Assembly (NCBI RefSeq): GCF_006385175.1
Contig: NZ_VFIY01000004.1
Span: 496,001 to 560,000 of the forward strand
Direction of reading: 5' to 3'
Length of the DNA: 64,000 bases
Source of the DNA: Emcibacter nanhaiensis
GTDB taxonomy: Bacteria > Pseudomonadota > Alphaproteobacteria > Sphingomonadales > Emcibacteraceae
Part shown: positions 45,226 to 57,633 of the stretch, in pieces
How the letters are laid out: each line of letters begins with the position of its first letter
Position numbering within the stretch: position 1 is the stretch's first letter
Program-made: the position numbers and the translations under genes
The notes under the pieces: model-generated
The model's database searches: none
What the model saw: only the letters and a program-made list of their open reading frames with translations
What the model was told of the DNA's origin: nothing

Positions 45226-46602
45226 TCAGTCTTTGTAGCAGACGGCTTTGGCGGCCTTGACCACCTTGTCCGCGTTGACAAGAGCAAGTTTTTCGAGGTT
45301 GGCGGCATAAGGCATGGGCACATCCTCGTTGGCGCAGCGGGCGACCGGTGCGTCCAGATAATCGAAGGCCTCTTCCATGATACGGGCCGACAGTTCCGCC
45401 GTAACACCGCAATTGGCCCAGCCTTCCTCAACACAGACAACCCGGTTGGTTTTCTGTACCGAAGCGACGACAGTTTCCATATCCAGCGGCCGGATGGTGC
45501 GCAGGTCTATGACCTCGGCGCTGATCCCCTCTTCCGCCAGCTTATCCGCGGCCGCCATGCATTCGCGAACGCCGATGGAATAGCTGATCAGGGTCACATC
45601 GGTTCCCGCACGGGCCACCTTGGCCTTGCCGATCGGCACGATGTAATCATCCACCTCGGGCACTTCAAAGCTCTGGCCGTACACAATCTCGTTTTCCAGA
45701 AAGATCACCGGGTTCGGGTTACGAATAGCGGACTTCAGCAGACCTTTGCAGTCGGCCGCATCATAGGGCGCGATCACGATCAGGCCCGGCACATGAGCAT
45801 ACCATGAGGCATAGTTCTGGCTATGTTGGGCCGCCACCCGGGCTGCAGCGCCGTTGGGGCCGCGGAACACCATGGGACAGCGGATCTGGCCGCCTGACAT
45901 ATAGTTGGTCTTGCCGGCCGAGTTGATGATCTGGTCGATGGCCTGCATGGCGAAGTTAAAGGTCATGAATTCCACAACCGGCTTCAGTCCCGCCATGGCG
46001 GCGCCAACCCCGAGGCCGGTAAAGCCGTGCTCGGTAATCGGCGTGTCAATCACCCGGCGGGGGCCGAATTCATCCAGCAGCCCCTGGGTCACTTTGTAGG
46101 CGCCCTGGTATTCAGCCACTTCCTCCCCCATGACAAAGACGTCACCGTCCTTGCGCATTTCTTCCGCCATGGCGTCGCGCAATGCCTCACGCACCGTCAT
46201 GGTCTTGAAGGTGGTGCCTTCCGGCAGGTCCATTTCCTCCGGTGCCAGGGAGACCGGCGCAGAGGTTGCGGCTGGTGCAGCGGTTTCATCTTCTGCGGCT
46301 GCGGCGGCAGGCGCGGCTGCCGGTGCGTCAGACAGATCGTCGAGTGCGGAGGCGTCTTCGCCCTCTTCCAGCAAAACTGCAATCCGGGTGCCGACGGCTA
46401 CTTCCTCGGTTCCTTCCGGTACAATGATTTTGCCGACCACGCCTTCTTCGTCAGTTTCCAGTTCCATGGTGGCTTTATCGGTTTCAATTTCGGCCAGTAC
46501 ATCACCGGCAGAGACCTTGTCCCCTTCCTTCACATTCCATTTGGCGACAGTGCCGGACTCCATGGTCGGCGACATGGCGGGAAGTAAAATTTCAATGCTC
46601 AT
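45226..46602 (-). CDS. pdhB: Pyruvate dehydrogenase E1 component, beta subunit (with N-terminal lipoyl domain)
   Basis: A 458-residue protein. Residues 1-80 form a lipoyl domain with K43 in [10 protein letters not shown], followed by an Ala-rich linker. The E1-beta transketolase-like domain runs from about 131 ([28 protein letters not shown]) with the C-terminal domain after 330. An E1-beta carrying its own lipoyl domain is characteristic of alphaproteobacteria. It pairs with PdhA to decarboxylate pyruvate with thiamine diphosphate. Confidence 0.96.
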   Translation of the reverse strand: MSIEILLPAMSPTMESGTVAKWNVKEGDKVSAGDVLAEIETDKATMELETDEEGVVGKIIVPEGTEEVAVGTRIAVLLEEGEDASALDDLSDAPAAAPAAAAAEDETAAPAATSAPVSLAPEEMDLPEGTTFKTMTVREALRDAMAEEMRKDGDVFVMGEEVAEYQGAYKVTQGLLDEFGPRRVIDTPITEHGFTGLGVGAAMAGLKPVVEFMTFNFAMQAIDQIINSAGKTNYMSGGQIRCPMVFRGPNGAAARVAAQHSQNYASWYAHVPGLIVIAPYDAADCKGLLKSAIRNPNPVIFLENEIVYGQSFEVPEVDDYIVPIGKAKVARAGTDVTLISYSIGVRECMAAADKLAEEGISAEVIDLRTIRPLDMETVVASVQKTNRVVCVEEGWANCGVTAELSARIMEEAFDYLDAPVARCANEDVPMPYAANLEKLALVNADKVVKAAKAVCYKD

Positions 46603-46617
46603 CTTCGGTCTTCCTTC

Positions 46618-47691
46618 TTATTCTGCTGCCAGCACATCTGTGTAAAGTTCGGACGGATCCGGCTCAGGGCTTTCCTGGGCAAAGGTCGCAGCCTCGGCCA
46701 CAATCGCCTTGATTTCCTTGTCGATAGCCTTGAGATCGTCCTCGGTCACCTTCTTGGTGTCGAGAAGGCGCTGCTTGACCTGATCGATGGGGTCATGTTC
46801 GGCCCGCATCTTCTGCACTTCTTCCTTGGAACGGTATTTGGCCGGGTCGGACATGGAGTGGCCGCGGTAACGGTAGGTCTTCATTTCCAGCAGGATCGGC
46901 CCCTTGCCGCTGCGGCACCATTCCACGGCCCGGTCGGCGGCTTCCTTCACGGCCAGCACATTCATGCCGTCCACGGCCTCGCCCGGGATTTTGAAGCTTT
47001 CGCCGCGTTTGTGCAGTTCGATTTCTGAAGAAGCGCGTCTTACCGCGGTGCCCATGGCATACTGGTTATTCTCAATCACGAAAATCACCGGCAGGCCCCA
47101 GAGCTCTGCCATATTGAAGGTCTCGTACACCTGGCCCTGGTTGACAGCGCCGTCGCCGAAGTAGACGACGGAAACATTATCATCCCCGCGATACTGATGG
47201 GCAAAAGCCAGACCGGCGCCGATCGGCACTTGGGCGCCGACGATGCCGTGACCGCCATAGAAGCCGTGATCCACACTGAACATATGCATGGACCCGCCCT
47301 TGCCCTTGGAGATGCCGCCGGCGCGTCCGGTCAGTTCCGCCAGGATAGCTTTGCTGTCGATACCGCTGGCAATCATGTGAGCGTGATCACGATAGCTGGT
47401 GATGATACTGTCGCCTTCCTTGAGGGCGGCCTGAATGCCGGTCACCACGGCCTCCTGGCCGATATACAGGTGGCAGAAACCGCCGATCAGGCCCATGCCG
47501 TACATCTGGCCGGCCTTTTCCTCGAACCTGCGCATCAGCAGCATGGTCCGGTAAAATTCCTGCAGTTCATCAGGACTTGCCGCATATTCCTTCTTTGCGG
47601 ATGCCTTGGTTCGACTGCGGCGCGGTGATTTTGATTGCGATTTGATAGAGGATTTTGCCCTCGCCTTTTGGGGTGAAGCGTCGTTTGCCAT
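46618..47691 (-). CDS. pdhA: Pyruvate dehydrogenase E1 component, alpha subunit
   Basis: A 357-residue thiamine diphosphate enzyme. After a basic Lys/Ser-rich N-terminal tail (about 1-35) come MLLMRRFEEKAGQMYGMGLIGGFCHLYIGQEAV, the phosphorylation-loop region YRDHAHMIASG, GGSMHMF, and the thiamine motif GDG...NN (VYFGDGAVNQG through IENNQYAMGT). It heads the pdhA-pdhB-pdhC-lpd-lipA-ratA operon; spacings of about 11-34 bases suggest one transcript. Confidence 0.96.
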   Translation of the reverse strand: MANDASPQKARAKSSIKSQSKSPRRSRTKASAKKEYAASPDELQEFYRTMLLMRRFEEKAGQMYGMGLIGGFCHLYIGQEAVVTGIQAALKEGDSIITSYRDHAHMIASGIDSKAILAELTGRAGGISKGKGGSMHMFSVDHGFYGGHGIVGAQVPIGAGLAFAHQYRGDDNVSVVYFGDGAVNQGQVYETFNMAELWGLPVIFVIENNQYAMGTAVRRASSEIELHKRGESFKIPGEAVDGMNVLAVKEAADRAVEWCRSGKGPILLEMKTYRYRGHSMSDPAKYRSKEEVQKMRAEHDPIDQVKQRLLDTKKVTEDDLKAIDKEIKAIVAEAATFAQESPEPDPSELYTDVLAAE

Positions 47692-47764
47692 GTTCTCCAG
47701 CCTATATTATCGAAGTTTTGTGACTTACTTTTACAATATTAATTGTTAAAAGGTATTGAAAAAC

Positions 47765-47806
47765 AAGAAAAAAATAGAATTAACAACGAAATGGTTAATT
47801 CTATTT
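47765..47806 (-). terminator. A+T-rich perfect inverted repeat between ftsB and pdhA (terminator or operator)
   Basis: AAATAGAATTAAC (47772-47784) and GTTAATTCTATTT (47794-47806) are perfect 13-base complements around a 9-base loop. On the minus strand the stem is followed by a T-rich run, as in an intrinsic terminator for ftsB. The stem is almost all A-T, so a protein-binding site in the pdhA promoter region is an alternative. Confidence 0.5.
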
Positions 47807-47888
47807 AGATTGTATAAAACCGTATATTATTTTGATTTGATATAAAATACAGAACTATAGATGGTTATTTGTAATAAAATTACGCAAA

Positions 47889-48212
47889 TCAGGAAGATGT
47901 TGAATTTTCCAGAATGATTATTTCATCTTGGTGACTATATCCGAGATAACGCCGGCTTAATTCGTCCAGATAGTCCGGGTCGACATTTTCGCTGTTCAGC
48001 AGACCGATGTGAGATTCGAGCTCGGTGCGCACAGCATGGATGCTGTCATACTCTGCCTGCAAGGCATCGATGTCTTTCTGCAGCTCCACATGGGCCGGCA
48101 GACCGTTTTTGCCGTGAAGGGCGTGAAAGCCGAAATAGGACAGGACAAACAGGCTGGCCAGCGGCACAGCCATTTTCTGAAAGCGGTTGAGTATGTCCTG
48201 TATCTTTTTCAT
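47889..48212 (-). CDS. ftsB: Septum formation initiator, FtsB/DivIC family
   Basis: A 107-residue bitopic membrane protein. A basic N-terminus is followed by a membrane segment (about 14-31, MAVPLASLFVLSYFGFHAL), a periplasmic coiled coil (about 40-78, VELQKDIDALQAEYDSIHAVRTELESHIGLL) and a short tail with VDPDYLDELSRRYLGY, the conserved end of the family. It links FtsQ and FtsL in the divisome. Its place between eno and pdhA is the usual alphaproteobacterial one. Confidence 0.9.
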   Translation of the reverse strand: MKKIQDILNRFQKMAVPLASLFVLSYFGFHALHGKNGLPAHVELQKDIDALQAEYDSIHAVRTELESHIGLLNSENVDPDYLDELSRRYLGYSHQDEIIILENSTSS

Positions 48213-48346
48213 AGCCCCATCGAATCACACCCGATTCGCCGGGTCAAGCAATTTTGCTATTTTTTTTCTTTTAGAGTCAAAGTACTAGCTCAGCACACAA
48301 CATCTGGTAGCAATAAGTGCCCCGGCCACCAGAAGATAATGCACCC

Positions 48347-48377
48347 AAAAGAAAAGCCCCGAAGAAAACTCCGGGGC
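48347..48377 (-). terminator. Rho-independent terminator of eno
   Basis: On the minus strand GCCCCGGAG pairs with CTTCGGGGC (one wobble) around TTTT, followed by TTTTCTTTT. It lies about 30 bases after the enolase stop and separates eno from ftsB. Confidence 0.85.
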
Positions 48378-48405
48378 CACGCAAAATTATTGATCGGCTG
48401 GTTTG

Positions 48406-51340
<2,935 letters not shown>

Positions 51341-51403
51341 GGGTCTTATATATTCCCGAACAAACTGATTTGTGTGTTTGGCTCAATGCCCACGAGGGGG
51401 CAT

Positions 51404-51721
51404 TTACTCTGAAACAGGCACTTCAGGGATCTTGTTTTCTTCCACAGGCTGTTCTGTAGTCTGCTCAACCGGCTGATCCAGGACTGAACCCGTGTCAGTA
51501 TCCTGTTTGGCCATGATGGCAAGAACGAGACTGGTGACGAAAAAGGCAGTCGCCAAAATTGCCGTTGTTCGGGTCAACAGATTAGCTGCCCCGCGGCTTG
51601 AAATCAACCCGGTTGGTCCCCCACCGATACCAAGGGCGCCGCCTTCAGACTGTTGCAGAAGAATGACAACAACCAGAGCAACCGCCAACATCAGATGTAT
51701 AACAAGAATGACTTCTTGCAT
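51404..51721 (-). CDS. secG: Preprotein translocase subunit SecG
   Basis: A 105-residue membrane protein with two helices (about 3-22 and 52-70). The conserved cytoplasmic loop between them reads ILLQQSEGGALGIGGGPTGLISSRGAANLLTRTTAILA, the SecG hallmark. The C-terminal tail is acidic and Pro/Glu-rich (about 75-105). It assists SecYE during export. The position between tpiA and pyrG is typical. Confidence 0.95.
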   Translation of the reverse strand: MQEVILVIHLMLAVALVVVILLQQSEGGALGIGGGPTGLISSRGAANLLTRTTAILATAFFVTSLVLAIMAKQDTDTGSVLDQPVEQTTEQPVEENKIPEVPVSE

Positions 51722-51784
51722 TTTAAAACTCTTTTTCTTTAAAGCTGATCATTAAATACCGTTCGGCTTTTACTCTATAGGATA

Positions 51785-51814
51785 CCGGTTGGCTAGTTTT
51801 TTTTTGCCAACCGG
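51785..51814. other. Perfect 9-base inverted repeat in the secG leader
   Basis: CCGGTTGGC (51785-51793) and GCCAACCGG (51806-51814) surround a 12-base loop containing nine T residues. The T run lies in the loop, not after the stem, so it is not a standard terminator. It sits between the tpiA stop and the secG start (minus strand). Confidence 0.5.
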
Positions 51815-51836
51815 CCCCCTCATTTATTTATTTCAC

Positions 51837-52586
51837 TTAATCGTAGGCCTGAACGATGCCGTAAAAGCTGTCCGCTTTCAGGCTGGCGCCGCCAACCAGG
51901 GCGCCGTTGACATTGGCAACAGACATCAGTTCCCGGGCGTTTTCCGGCTTGACCGAACCGCCATACAGAATGCGGACGGAATTCCCGGCATCCCCGAAGC
52001 GTTCCGTCAGCACGTTCCGGATCGCCGCATGGACTTCCGCCACATCATCGGCGGTGGGGGTGCGGCCGGTGCCGATCGCCCAAACCGGTTCGTAGGCGAT
52101 CACGGTATTGTCGGCCGTGGCGTCGGCCGGGATCGACCCCCTGACCTGTGATGTGACAACCGAAAGAGCATCTCCTGCATCACGTTCAGCTTCGGTCTCT
52201 CCCACACAGATGATTGCCACCAATTCCTCTTTCTGGGCGGCGTCCGCTTTGCTGCTTACCATTTCATCGGTTTCACCATGGTCGGTGCGGCGTTCGGAAT
52301 GACCGACGATCACATAGCTGCAGCCTTGGTCCTTGATCATGGCAGCAGAGACATCGCCTGTGTGAGCCCCGGAAATATTGGCATGGCAATCCTGCCCCCC
52401 GATTTCAACCCGCTCGCCGGCAGCCTGTACAGACTGATGGATCAGGGTGAACGGCGGACAAATCAGCACGTCACAATTGGCACCGCCCCCGGCGATCAGG
52501 TCATTCAGTTTCTCAATTTCTGCAAGATTTGCGGCAACACCGTTCATTTTCCAGTTACCGGCAACCAGGGCCTTCGGCGTGGTCAT
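51837..52586 (-). CDS. tpiA: Triosephosphate isomerase
   Basis: A 249-residue TIM barrel interconverting dihydroxyacetone phosphate and glyceraldehyde 3-phosphate. Substrate-binding GNWKMNG at the start, catalytic histidine in [10 protein letters not shown], catalytic glutamate in [13 protein letters not shown], and phosphate-binding [10 protein letters not shown]. Complete. It diverges from the foldase gene; the intervening 210 bases hold both promoters. Confidence 0.97.
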   Translation of the reverse strand: MTTPKALVAGNWKMNGVAANLAEIEKLNDLIAGGGANCDVLICPPFTLIHQSVQAAGERVEIGGQDCHANISGAHTGDVSAAMIKDQGCSYVIVGHSERRTDHGETDEMVSSKADAAQKEELVAIICVGETEAERDAGDALSVVTSQVRGSIPADATADNTVIAYEPVWAIGTGRTPTADDVAEVHAAIRNVLTERFGDAGNSVRILYGGSVKPENARELMSVANVNGALVGGASLKADSFYGIVQAYD

Positions 52587-52796
52587 GGATGATCTTCCTT
52601 CCAGTATTATTATGTAAGACCCACGTTCCCTATCAGAAATGTTCGGCTATTTCCACAGACTTTCATGAAAAAGGGCTTTGCGGGCGCTGTTTCCTGTTGC
52701 GAACAGGGGGGTAGCTTATTATCATGCCGAAAATTTCCGGGCCGGGGAACAATCTGCACCGGAACAAAGATCATGCAATCACACAGGTTCAGGTTA

Positions 52797-54710
52797 ATGT
52801 TAAATTTTTTCCGTAGCGGACTTTCTTCTTATTTCACCCTTGCCCTGCTGGGCATTCTGGTTGCCAGTTTCGCGCTCTGGGGGATCGGCCGGGATGTCTT
52901 TCTCAAAGGTGGAAACAATATCGCCGTCATCGGGGAAGATAAAATCACCGCCCAGGATTATGCCCGCCAGTTCCAGGCCTCGCTCTATCGCGAACAGCAG
53001 AACTATAACGGTGAACTGACCCAGGACCTTGCCATTAAAATGGGCCTGGCCAACCAGGTGCTGCAGTCAGAGGTCAACCAGATGGCCTTTTACGAAGCCG
53101 CCCGCCAGGCCGGCATCCGGGTCTCCGACGAACGGCTGCGGAACTACATCACATCCCAGGACGTTTTCCAGAACGACCTCGGCATTTTTGATCGCTTCAA
53201 GTTCGAGCGCATTGCCCAGAACCAGGGCCTGACCTCCCCGGAATTTGAAGAGGTCTTGCGGCAGGACCTGATGCGCCAGGATTTTGTCGTCAGCCTGGTC
53301 ACCAACATCCAGGTCCCGCGGGCCGCCCTGGAAACCATCTATAAATTCGAACGCGAAAGCCGCACTGCCGATGTGGTGACCATCCGCGCCACCGACATTA
53401 CCGATGTCCCGGAAGCCGACGAAGATACTCTGAAAGCCTATTATGAGGCGCATTCCTCCCGCTATATGGCGCCGGAATATCGTACGGTCAATTATATCAC
53501 CGTCACCCCCGACCAGTTTGTCGATGCCATCGACCTGGATGAGGAAGAAGTGCGGAACCTGTACGAAGACCGCCTGGACAATTACACAGTTGCCGAAAAA
53601 CGGACCCTGCAGCAGCTGATCCTGGACAGCAAGGAAGATGCGGACGCCGCCTATGCCGACCTTCAGGCCGGCAAGCCCTTCCTCGATGTGGTTGACAAAT
53701 ACAGCGACCAGGCCATCGAGGATTCCAACATCGGTGCGCAGACCAGGAAGGATATTGAAGAGGTCTATGGTCCCGCCGCCGTCGACACCGTATTCGGGCT
53801 GTCCGGCGAAGGCTATTCCGCCCCGGTGGAGACCGATTTCGGCTGGTACATCTTCAATGTGATCGGCATCGAGGCCGGAAGCTCAAAAAGTTTTGAGGAA
53901 GTCAAACCCGAGCTCGAAAAAGAGCTGAAAAAGCAGCATGCCATGGACCACGTCTATGAAGTGGTCAACAAGCTGGAAGACGAGCTCGCCGGCGGAGCTC
54001 CGCTGACAGAGATTTCCGACACCCTCGGCATCGCGCTCAAAACCAGCGGCCTGACCGACCGCAACGGCTTTGCCCCGGACGGCAACCTTGCCCAGGGCCT
54101 GCCGGGCATCCCTGCCCTGCTGTCCCGCGCCTTTGAAACAGATCCCAGCGACGATCCGGTCCTTGACGAATCCGGCGACGATACCTTCTTCGTCCTGACT
54201 GTGGCTGAAGTCGTTGACGAACGCCTGCGCCCGTTTGACGAAGTCGCCGATGCGGTCAAGACCTCCTGGACCTATGACGAAAAGCTGGCCAAGGCCGAGG
54301 CGCTGGCCAACTCCATCATCGACCAGGCCGGTGACGGCAAACTGCTGGCCGTCCTGGCCAAGGATATCCAGGGCGCCACCATCAACACCGTGACGGTGAC
54401 CCGTGACGACCGGACCGGCCAGGTTTCCCCGCAGGTAATGGAGGCGATCTTCACCGCCAAAACGGGGGAGATCACCTCGAGTCCGGCCGCCGACCAGAAT
54501 GGATTCGTCCTGCTGCAGATCAAATCCAAAAGCATGCCGGAGGAAGTGCCGGAAAGCCTGCCGCAGCTGCAGGCCGCCATGCAGAGGGTTTACCAGAATG
54601 AAGTCCTCAGCGCCTATCGCAATTACCTGACCACGGCCCTGCCGGTTCAGGTCAACGACCGGGTTGTGAAAGCGGTTCTGGATCAGCTGTCCTCCCAGGC
54701 GGAACAGTAA
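52797..54710 (+). CDS. PpiD/SurA-type periplasmic peptidyl-prolyl isomerase
   Basis: A 637-residue protein anchored by one N-terminal helix (about 11-30, LSSYFTLALLGILVASFALWGIG) with the rest in the periplasm. A SurA_N-like chaperone domain (about 35-200) is followed by a parvulin-like rotamase region (about 245-355, with SDQAIEDSNIGAQTRKDI and GYSAPVETDFGWYIFNVIGIE) and a C-terminal extension. It assists folding of outer membrane and secreted proteins near the Sec translocon. An ATG at 52773 is an alternative start; 52797 gives the MLNFFR beginning usual for the family, with AGG upstream. Placement between tpiA and trpE is conserved in alphaproteobacteria. Confidence 0.88.
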   Translation: MLNFFRSGLSSYFTLALLGILVASFALWGIGRDVFLKGGNNIAVIGEDKITAQDYARQFQASLYREQQNYNGELTQDLAIKMGLANQVLQSEVNQMAFYEAARQAGIRVSDERLRNYITSQDVFQNDLGIFDRFKFERIAQNQGLTSPEFEEVLRQDLMRQDFVVSLVTNIQVPRAALETIYKFERESRTADVVTIRATDITDVPEADEDTLKAYYEAHSSRYMAPEYRTVNYITVTPDQFVDAIDLDEEEVRNLYEDRLDNYTVAEKRTLQQLILDSKEDADAAYADLQAGKPFLDVVDKYSDQAIEDSNIGAQTRKDIEEVYGPAAVDTVFGLSGEGYSAPVETDFGWYIFNVIGIEAGSSKSFEEVKPELEKELKKQHAMDHVYEVVNKLEDELAGGAPLTEISDTLGIALKTSGLTDRNGFAPDGNLAQGLPGIPALLSRAFETDPSDDPVLDESGDDTFFVLTVAEVVDERLRPFDEVADAVKTSWTYDEKLAKAEALANSIIDQAGDGKLLAVLAKDIQGATINTVTVTRDDRTGQVSPQVMEAIFTAKTGEITSSPAADQNGFVLLQIKSKSMPEEVPESLPQLQAAMQRVYQNEVLSAYRNYLTTALPVQVNDRVVKAVLDQLSSQAEQ

Positions 54711-54746
54711 CAACACAGGAACCCAGGAATAACACGGGAACATCGC

Positions 54747-56273
54747 ATGTCTGTCTTGCCGGATTTCGAAAGCTTCAAGGCTGCCTATGAGGCCGGAAAG
54801 CCCCAGCTCGTCTGGTCGACCCATGTGGCCGACCTGGAAACGCCGGTTTCCGCCTTCGTCAAGCTGGCGGGCGACGAGCCGTTCGGCAGCCTGCTGGAAT
54901 CCGTGGAAGGCGGCGCCATCCGCGGCCGCTATACCTTCATCGGCCTCAAGCCGGACATCATCTGGCGCTGTACCGGCGATACACCGGAAATCAACCGCCA
55001 GGCCCTGACCCGCTGGGATGACGACACTGCCTTCGCCAAACTGGACAAGGGCTCGCTCGACAGCCTGCGCGACCTGTTTGAAGAATCAAAAATGGAGCTG
55101 CCGGAAGGCATGCCGCCATCCGCCGCCGGCCTGATCGGCTATATGGGCTATGATATGGTGCGGCTGATGGAAAAGCTGCCCGAGCCCAATCCGGACCCGC
55201 TCGGCTTTCCCGACAGCATCTTTGTCCGCCCGACCATCATGGTGGTATTTGATGCGGTCACCGACCTGCTGACCATCGTCACCCCGGTGCGCCCGGAACA
55301 GAGCGTGGACGCCAAGACCGCCTACCTGCGTGCCGAAGAGCGGCTGACTGCCATCGAGGATGCGCTGGAGCGGCCGCTGCAGATTCCCCGCCAGTCGCTG
55401 CAGCAAGACCTTGTGCTGGAGGAACCAACCTCCAACACCGGCAAGGAGCGCTATTTCGAGATGGTGGAAAAGGCCAAGGAATATATCCGCGCCGGCGACA
55501 TTTTCCAGGTGGTGCTGTCGCAACGCTTTTCCTGCCCCTTTGACCTGCCGCCCTTCGCGCTGTACCGGGCGCTGCGGCGCACCAATCCCTCGCCGTTCCT
55601 CTATTACCTCAAGTTCGGCGACTTCAGCGTCATCGGCTCGAGCCCGGAAATCCTTGTTCGCCTGCGCGACGGCGAAGTCACCGTGCGCCCGATCGCCGGC
55701 ACCCGGCCGCGCGGCAAGACCGCGCTCGAGGACAAGAAGAATGCCGAAAGCCTGCTCAACGATCCCAAGGAGCTGGCCGAGCATCTCATGCTGCTGGACC
55801 TGGGCCGCAACGATGTGGGCCGGGTGAGCAAGGTCGGCACCGTCGAGGTCACCCAGCAGATGATCATCGAATATTATTCCCATGTCATGCATATCGTCTC
55901 CGACGTGCGCGGCGAGATCAGCCCGGAATATGACGCCCTCAAGGCGCTGGCCGCCGGCTTCCCGGCCGGCACCGTCAGCGGCGCCCCCAAGGTCCGGGCC
56001 ATGGAAATCATCGACGAGCTGGAAGTGGAAAAACGCGGCATCTATGCCGGCGGCGTCGGTTATTTCTCGGTCGACGGCAGCATGGACACCTGTATCGTGC
56101 TCAGGACCGCCATCGTCCGTGACGGCATGATGTATGTGCAGGCCGGGGCCGGCATTGTCGCCGACAGCGATCCGGCCAGCGAATATGCCGAATGCCAGCA
56201 CAAGGCCCGGGCCCTGTTCCGCGCCGCCGAAGAGGCCATCAACTTCGCCGGCCAGGCCGAGCGCGGCCAGTAA
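54747..56273 (+). CDS. trpE: Anthranilate synthase component I
   Basis: A 508-residue enzyme making anthranilate from chorismate with ammonia from TrpG. The N-terminal domain carries the feedback-site LLESVEGGAIRGRYTFIG. The chorismate-binding domain has DIFQVVLSQRFS, IGSSPEILVRLRDGEVTVRPIAGTRPRG, LLDLGRNDVGRVSKVGTV and FPAGTVSGAPKVRAMEIIDELE. Complete and canonical. The usual downstream partners trpG, trpD and trpC are missing here: the next gene is on the opposite strand. Confidence 0.97.
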   Translation: MSVLPDFESFKAAYEAGKPQLVWSTHVADLETPVSAFVKLAGDEPFGSLLESVEGGAIRGRYTFIGLKPDIIWRCTGDTPEINRQALTRWDDDTAFAKLDKGSLDSLRDLFEESKMELPEGMPPSAAGLIGYMGYDMVRLMEKLPEPNPDPLGFPDSIFVRPTIMVVFDAVTDLLTIVTPVRPEQSVDAKTAYLRAEERLTAIEDALERPLQIPRQSLQQDLVLEEPTSNTGKERYFEMVEKAKEYIRAGDIFQVVLSQRFSCPFDLPPFALYRALRRTNPSPFLYYLKFGDFSVIGSSPEILVRLRDGEVTVRPIAGTRPRGKTALEDKKNAESLLNDPKELAEHLMLLDLGRNDVGRVSKVGTVEVTQQMIIEYYSHVMHIVSDVRGEISPEYDALKALAAGFPAGTVSGAPKVRAMEIIDELEVEKRGIYAGGVGYFSVDGSMDTCIVLRTAIVRDGMMYVQAGAGIVADSDPASEYAECQHKARALFRAAEEAINFAGQAERGQ

Positions 56274-56311
56274 CTTTCAAAAATAGTTTTCAGAAAATAG
56301 ATTTCGGGGAT

Positions 56312-57505
56312 TTACTCCGCCTGATCCATGCCGCCGCGGGCGATCATGGTCTTGCGATATTTGCCTTCGACAATATGGCTCAGCGGCACCAGGTGGATGC
56401 CCTTCTCCCGGAGCTTCGGCAGCCAGAGTTCCAGCGCCTCAATAGTCTCGTCATAGGGATGGCCGATAGCGACGGCGGAGCCGTGGCGGCGGGCATAGCT
56501 TTCCAGCTTGTCAAGCTGGCCGAGAATATAGTCCACATCCTGGGTGTTATCCAGGAACACATCGCGCACCGTATAGGGAATGTCCTCGCTCTGCGCCATG
56601 TCCGCCAGCACTGAATTGTTGGTGGTGCGGCTGTCCAGCACCAGAAGGCCGCGCGCTTCTACTTCCGCCAGCAGGCGGGAAATGCCTTTGCTGTCCTCGG
56701 TAAAGGCGCTGCCCATATGGTTGTTGATGCCCACATAACCGTCAAACCGGTCCAGGTTCCAGACAATCTGATGAATAAGCTCGTCTTCGGATAATCCGCT
56801 GGTCAGGGCATGGGGACCGGGGAAAGCGTCACCGCGCGGCTGCATGGGCAGGTGCAGCATCAGCTCGTGCCCCCGGTCGCGGGCCAGTTCGGTCTGGCGC
56901 GTGAGCTCGGTCGCGTAGGGCAGGAACGACAGGGTCAGGCCCGGCTTCATATTGATCAGACGCAGGGTATTATGCTTCAACAGGCCCAGGTCGTCGATGA
57001 CGATGGAAATCTGCGGCTGGCCCGGCATCAGGCCGCTGACCGCGACCGCATTGGCCTTCCACAGCGGCGGCCGGTCTGGTGTCACTTCCTGCCGGCGCGG
57101 GAAACTGGGCGCCACTTCAAGGTCCTGCGGCAGGTGTACCACCACCTCCGTATTCTGATGTCCTTCCTCGAAGGGAAGCGGCAGCACCTTTTCCACAGCG
57201 GTAACTTTTTCCGGTGCCTGGGGCACCGCCGCCTCTACCGGCCGGTCACCGGCATAGATATAGATCACGCCGAGGGCAAAGCCCATGCACAGCAGGTAGA
57301 CCGTCATCATTGCATATTTGCGATAGTCCCAGAGCTGCAACAGCAAGGCACGCCCGGACGGGGTCGACGCCGTCTTCAGGTCCCCCCGCCGGAGACCGGG
57401 TAATATGCCGGTCAGAAATCTGCTGTAGAAGTGCTTAAGCAAAATTTTCTCTGGTGTAATATTGATTCCGTAAGCGATTATGCCTGCCCCCGAGGCTAAT
57501 TTCAA
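56312..57505 (-). CDS. Divergent polysaccharide deacetylase family protein (YibQ/DUF610)
   Basis: A protein of up to 397 residues with one membrane helix (about 64-86) and a proline-rich linker, then a periplasmic NodB-like domain (about 165-390). Motifs: ISIVIDDLGL (first Asp pair), LPMQP, GINNHMGSAFTED and AVAIGHPYDETIEAL. These are characteristic of the divergent polysaccharide deacetylase family, of uncertain substrate in cell-wall metabolism. The listed start is TTG with poor ribosome-binding support; another TTG near 57442 or the ATG at residue 66 is possible. It is convergent with trpE and diverges from parE. Confidence 0.82.
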   Translation of the reverse strand: MKLASGAGIIAYGINITPEKILLKHFYSRFLTGILPGLRRGDLKTASTPSGRALLLQLWDYRKYAMMTVYLLCMGFALGVIYIYAGDRPVEAAVPQAPEKVTAVEKVLPLPFEEGHQNTEVVVHLPQDLEVAPSFPRRQEVTPDRPPLWKANAVAVSGLMPGQPQISIVIDDLGLLKHNTLRLINMKPGLTLSFLPYATELTRQTELARDRGHELMLHLPMQPRGDAFPGPHALTSGLSEDELIHQIVWNLDRFDGYVGINNHMGSAFTEDSKGISRLLAEVEARGLLVLDSRTTNNSVLADMAQSEDIPYTVRDVFLDNTQDVDYILGQLDKLESYARRHGSAVAIGHPYDETIEALELWLPKLREKGIHLVPLSHIVEGKYRKTMIARGGMDQAE

Positions 57506-57633
57506 TTCCTTAACAATATCTTGTTGTGAAGCTTTTCGATGTTGGCTTATAGTGGGGCCAACACAGCAATCAAGAAACGGCCCCGGCCCCGCGCCGACCG
57601 CTCAAAATACGAAGTTGAGACCATAATCATACC

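Noticed and set aside
43968-45440. Longer form of pdhC reaching back into pdhB
   Set aside because: The extra 76 codons are a shifted reading of pdhB; the lipoyl domain starts at the ATG at 45212, which has a good ribosome-binding site.
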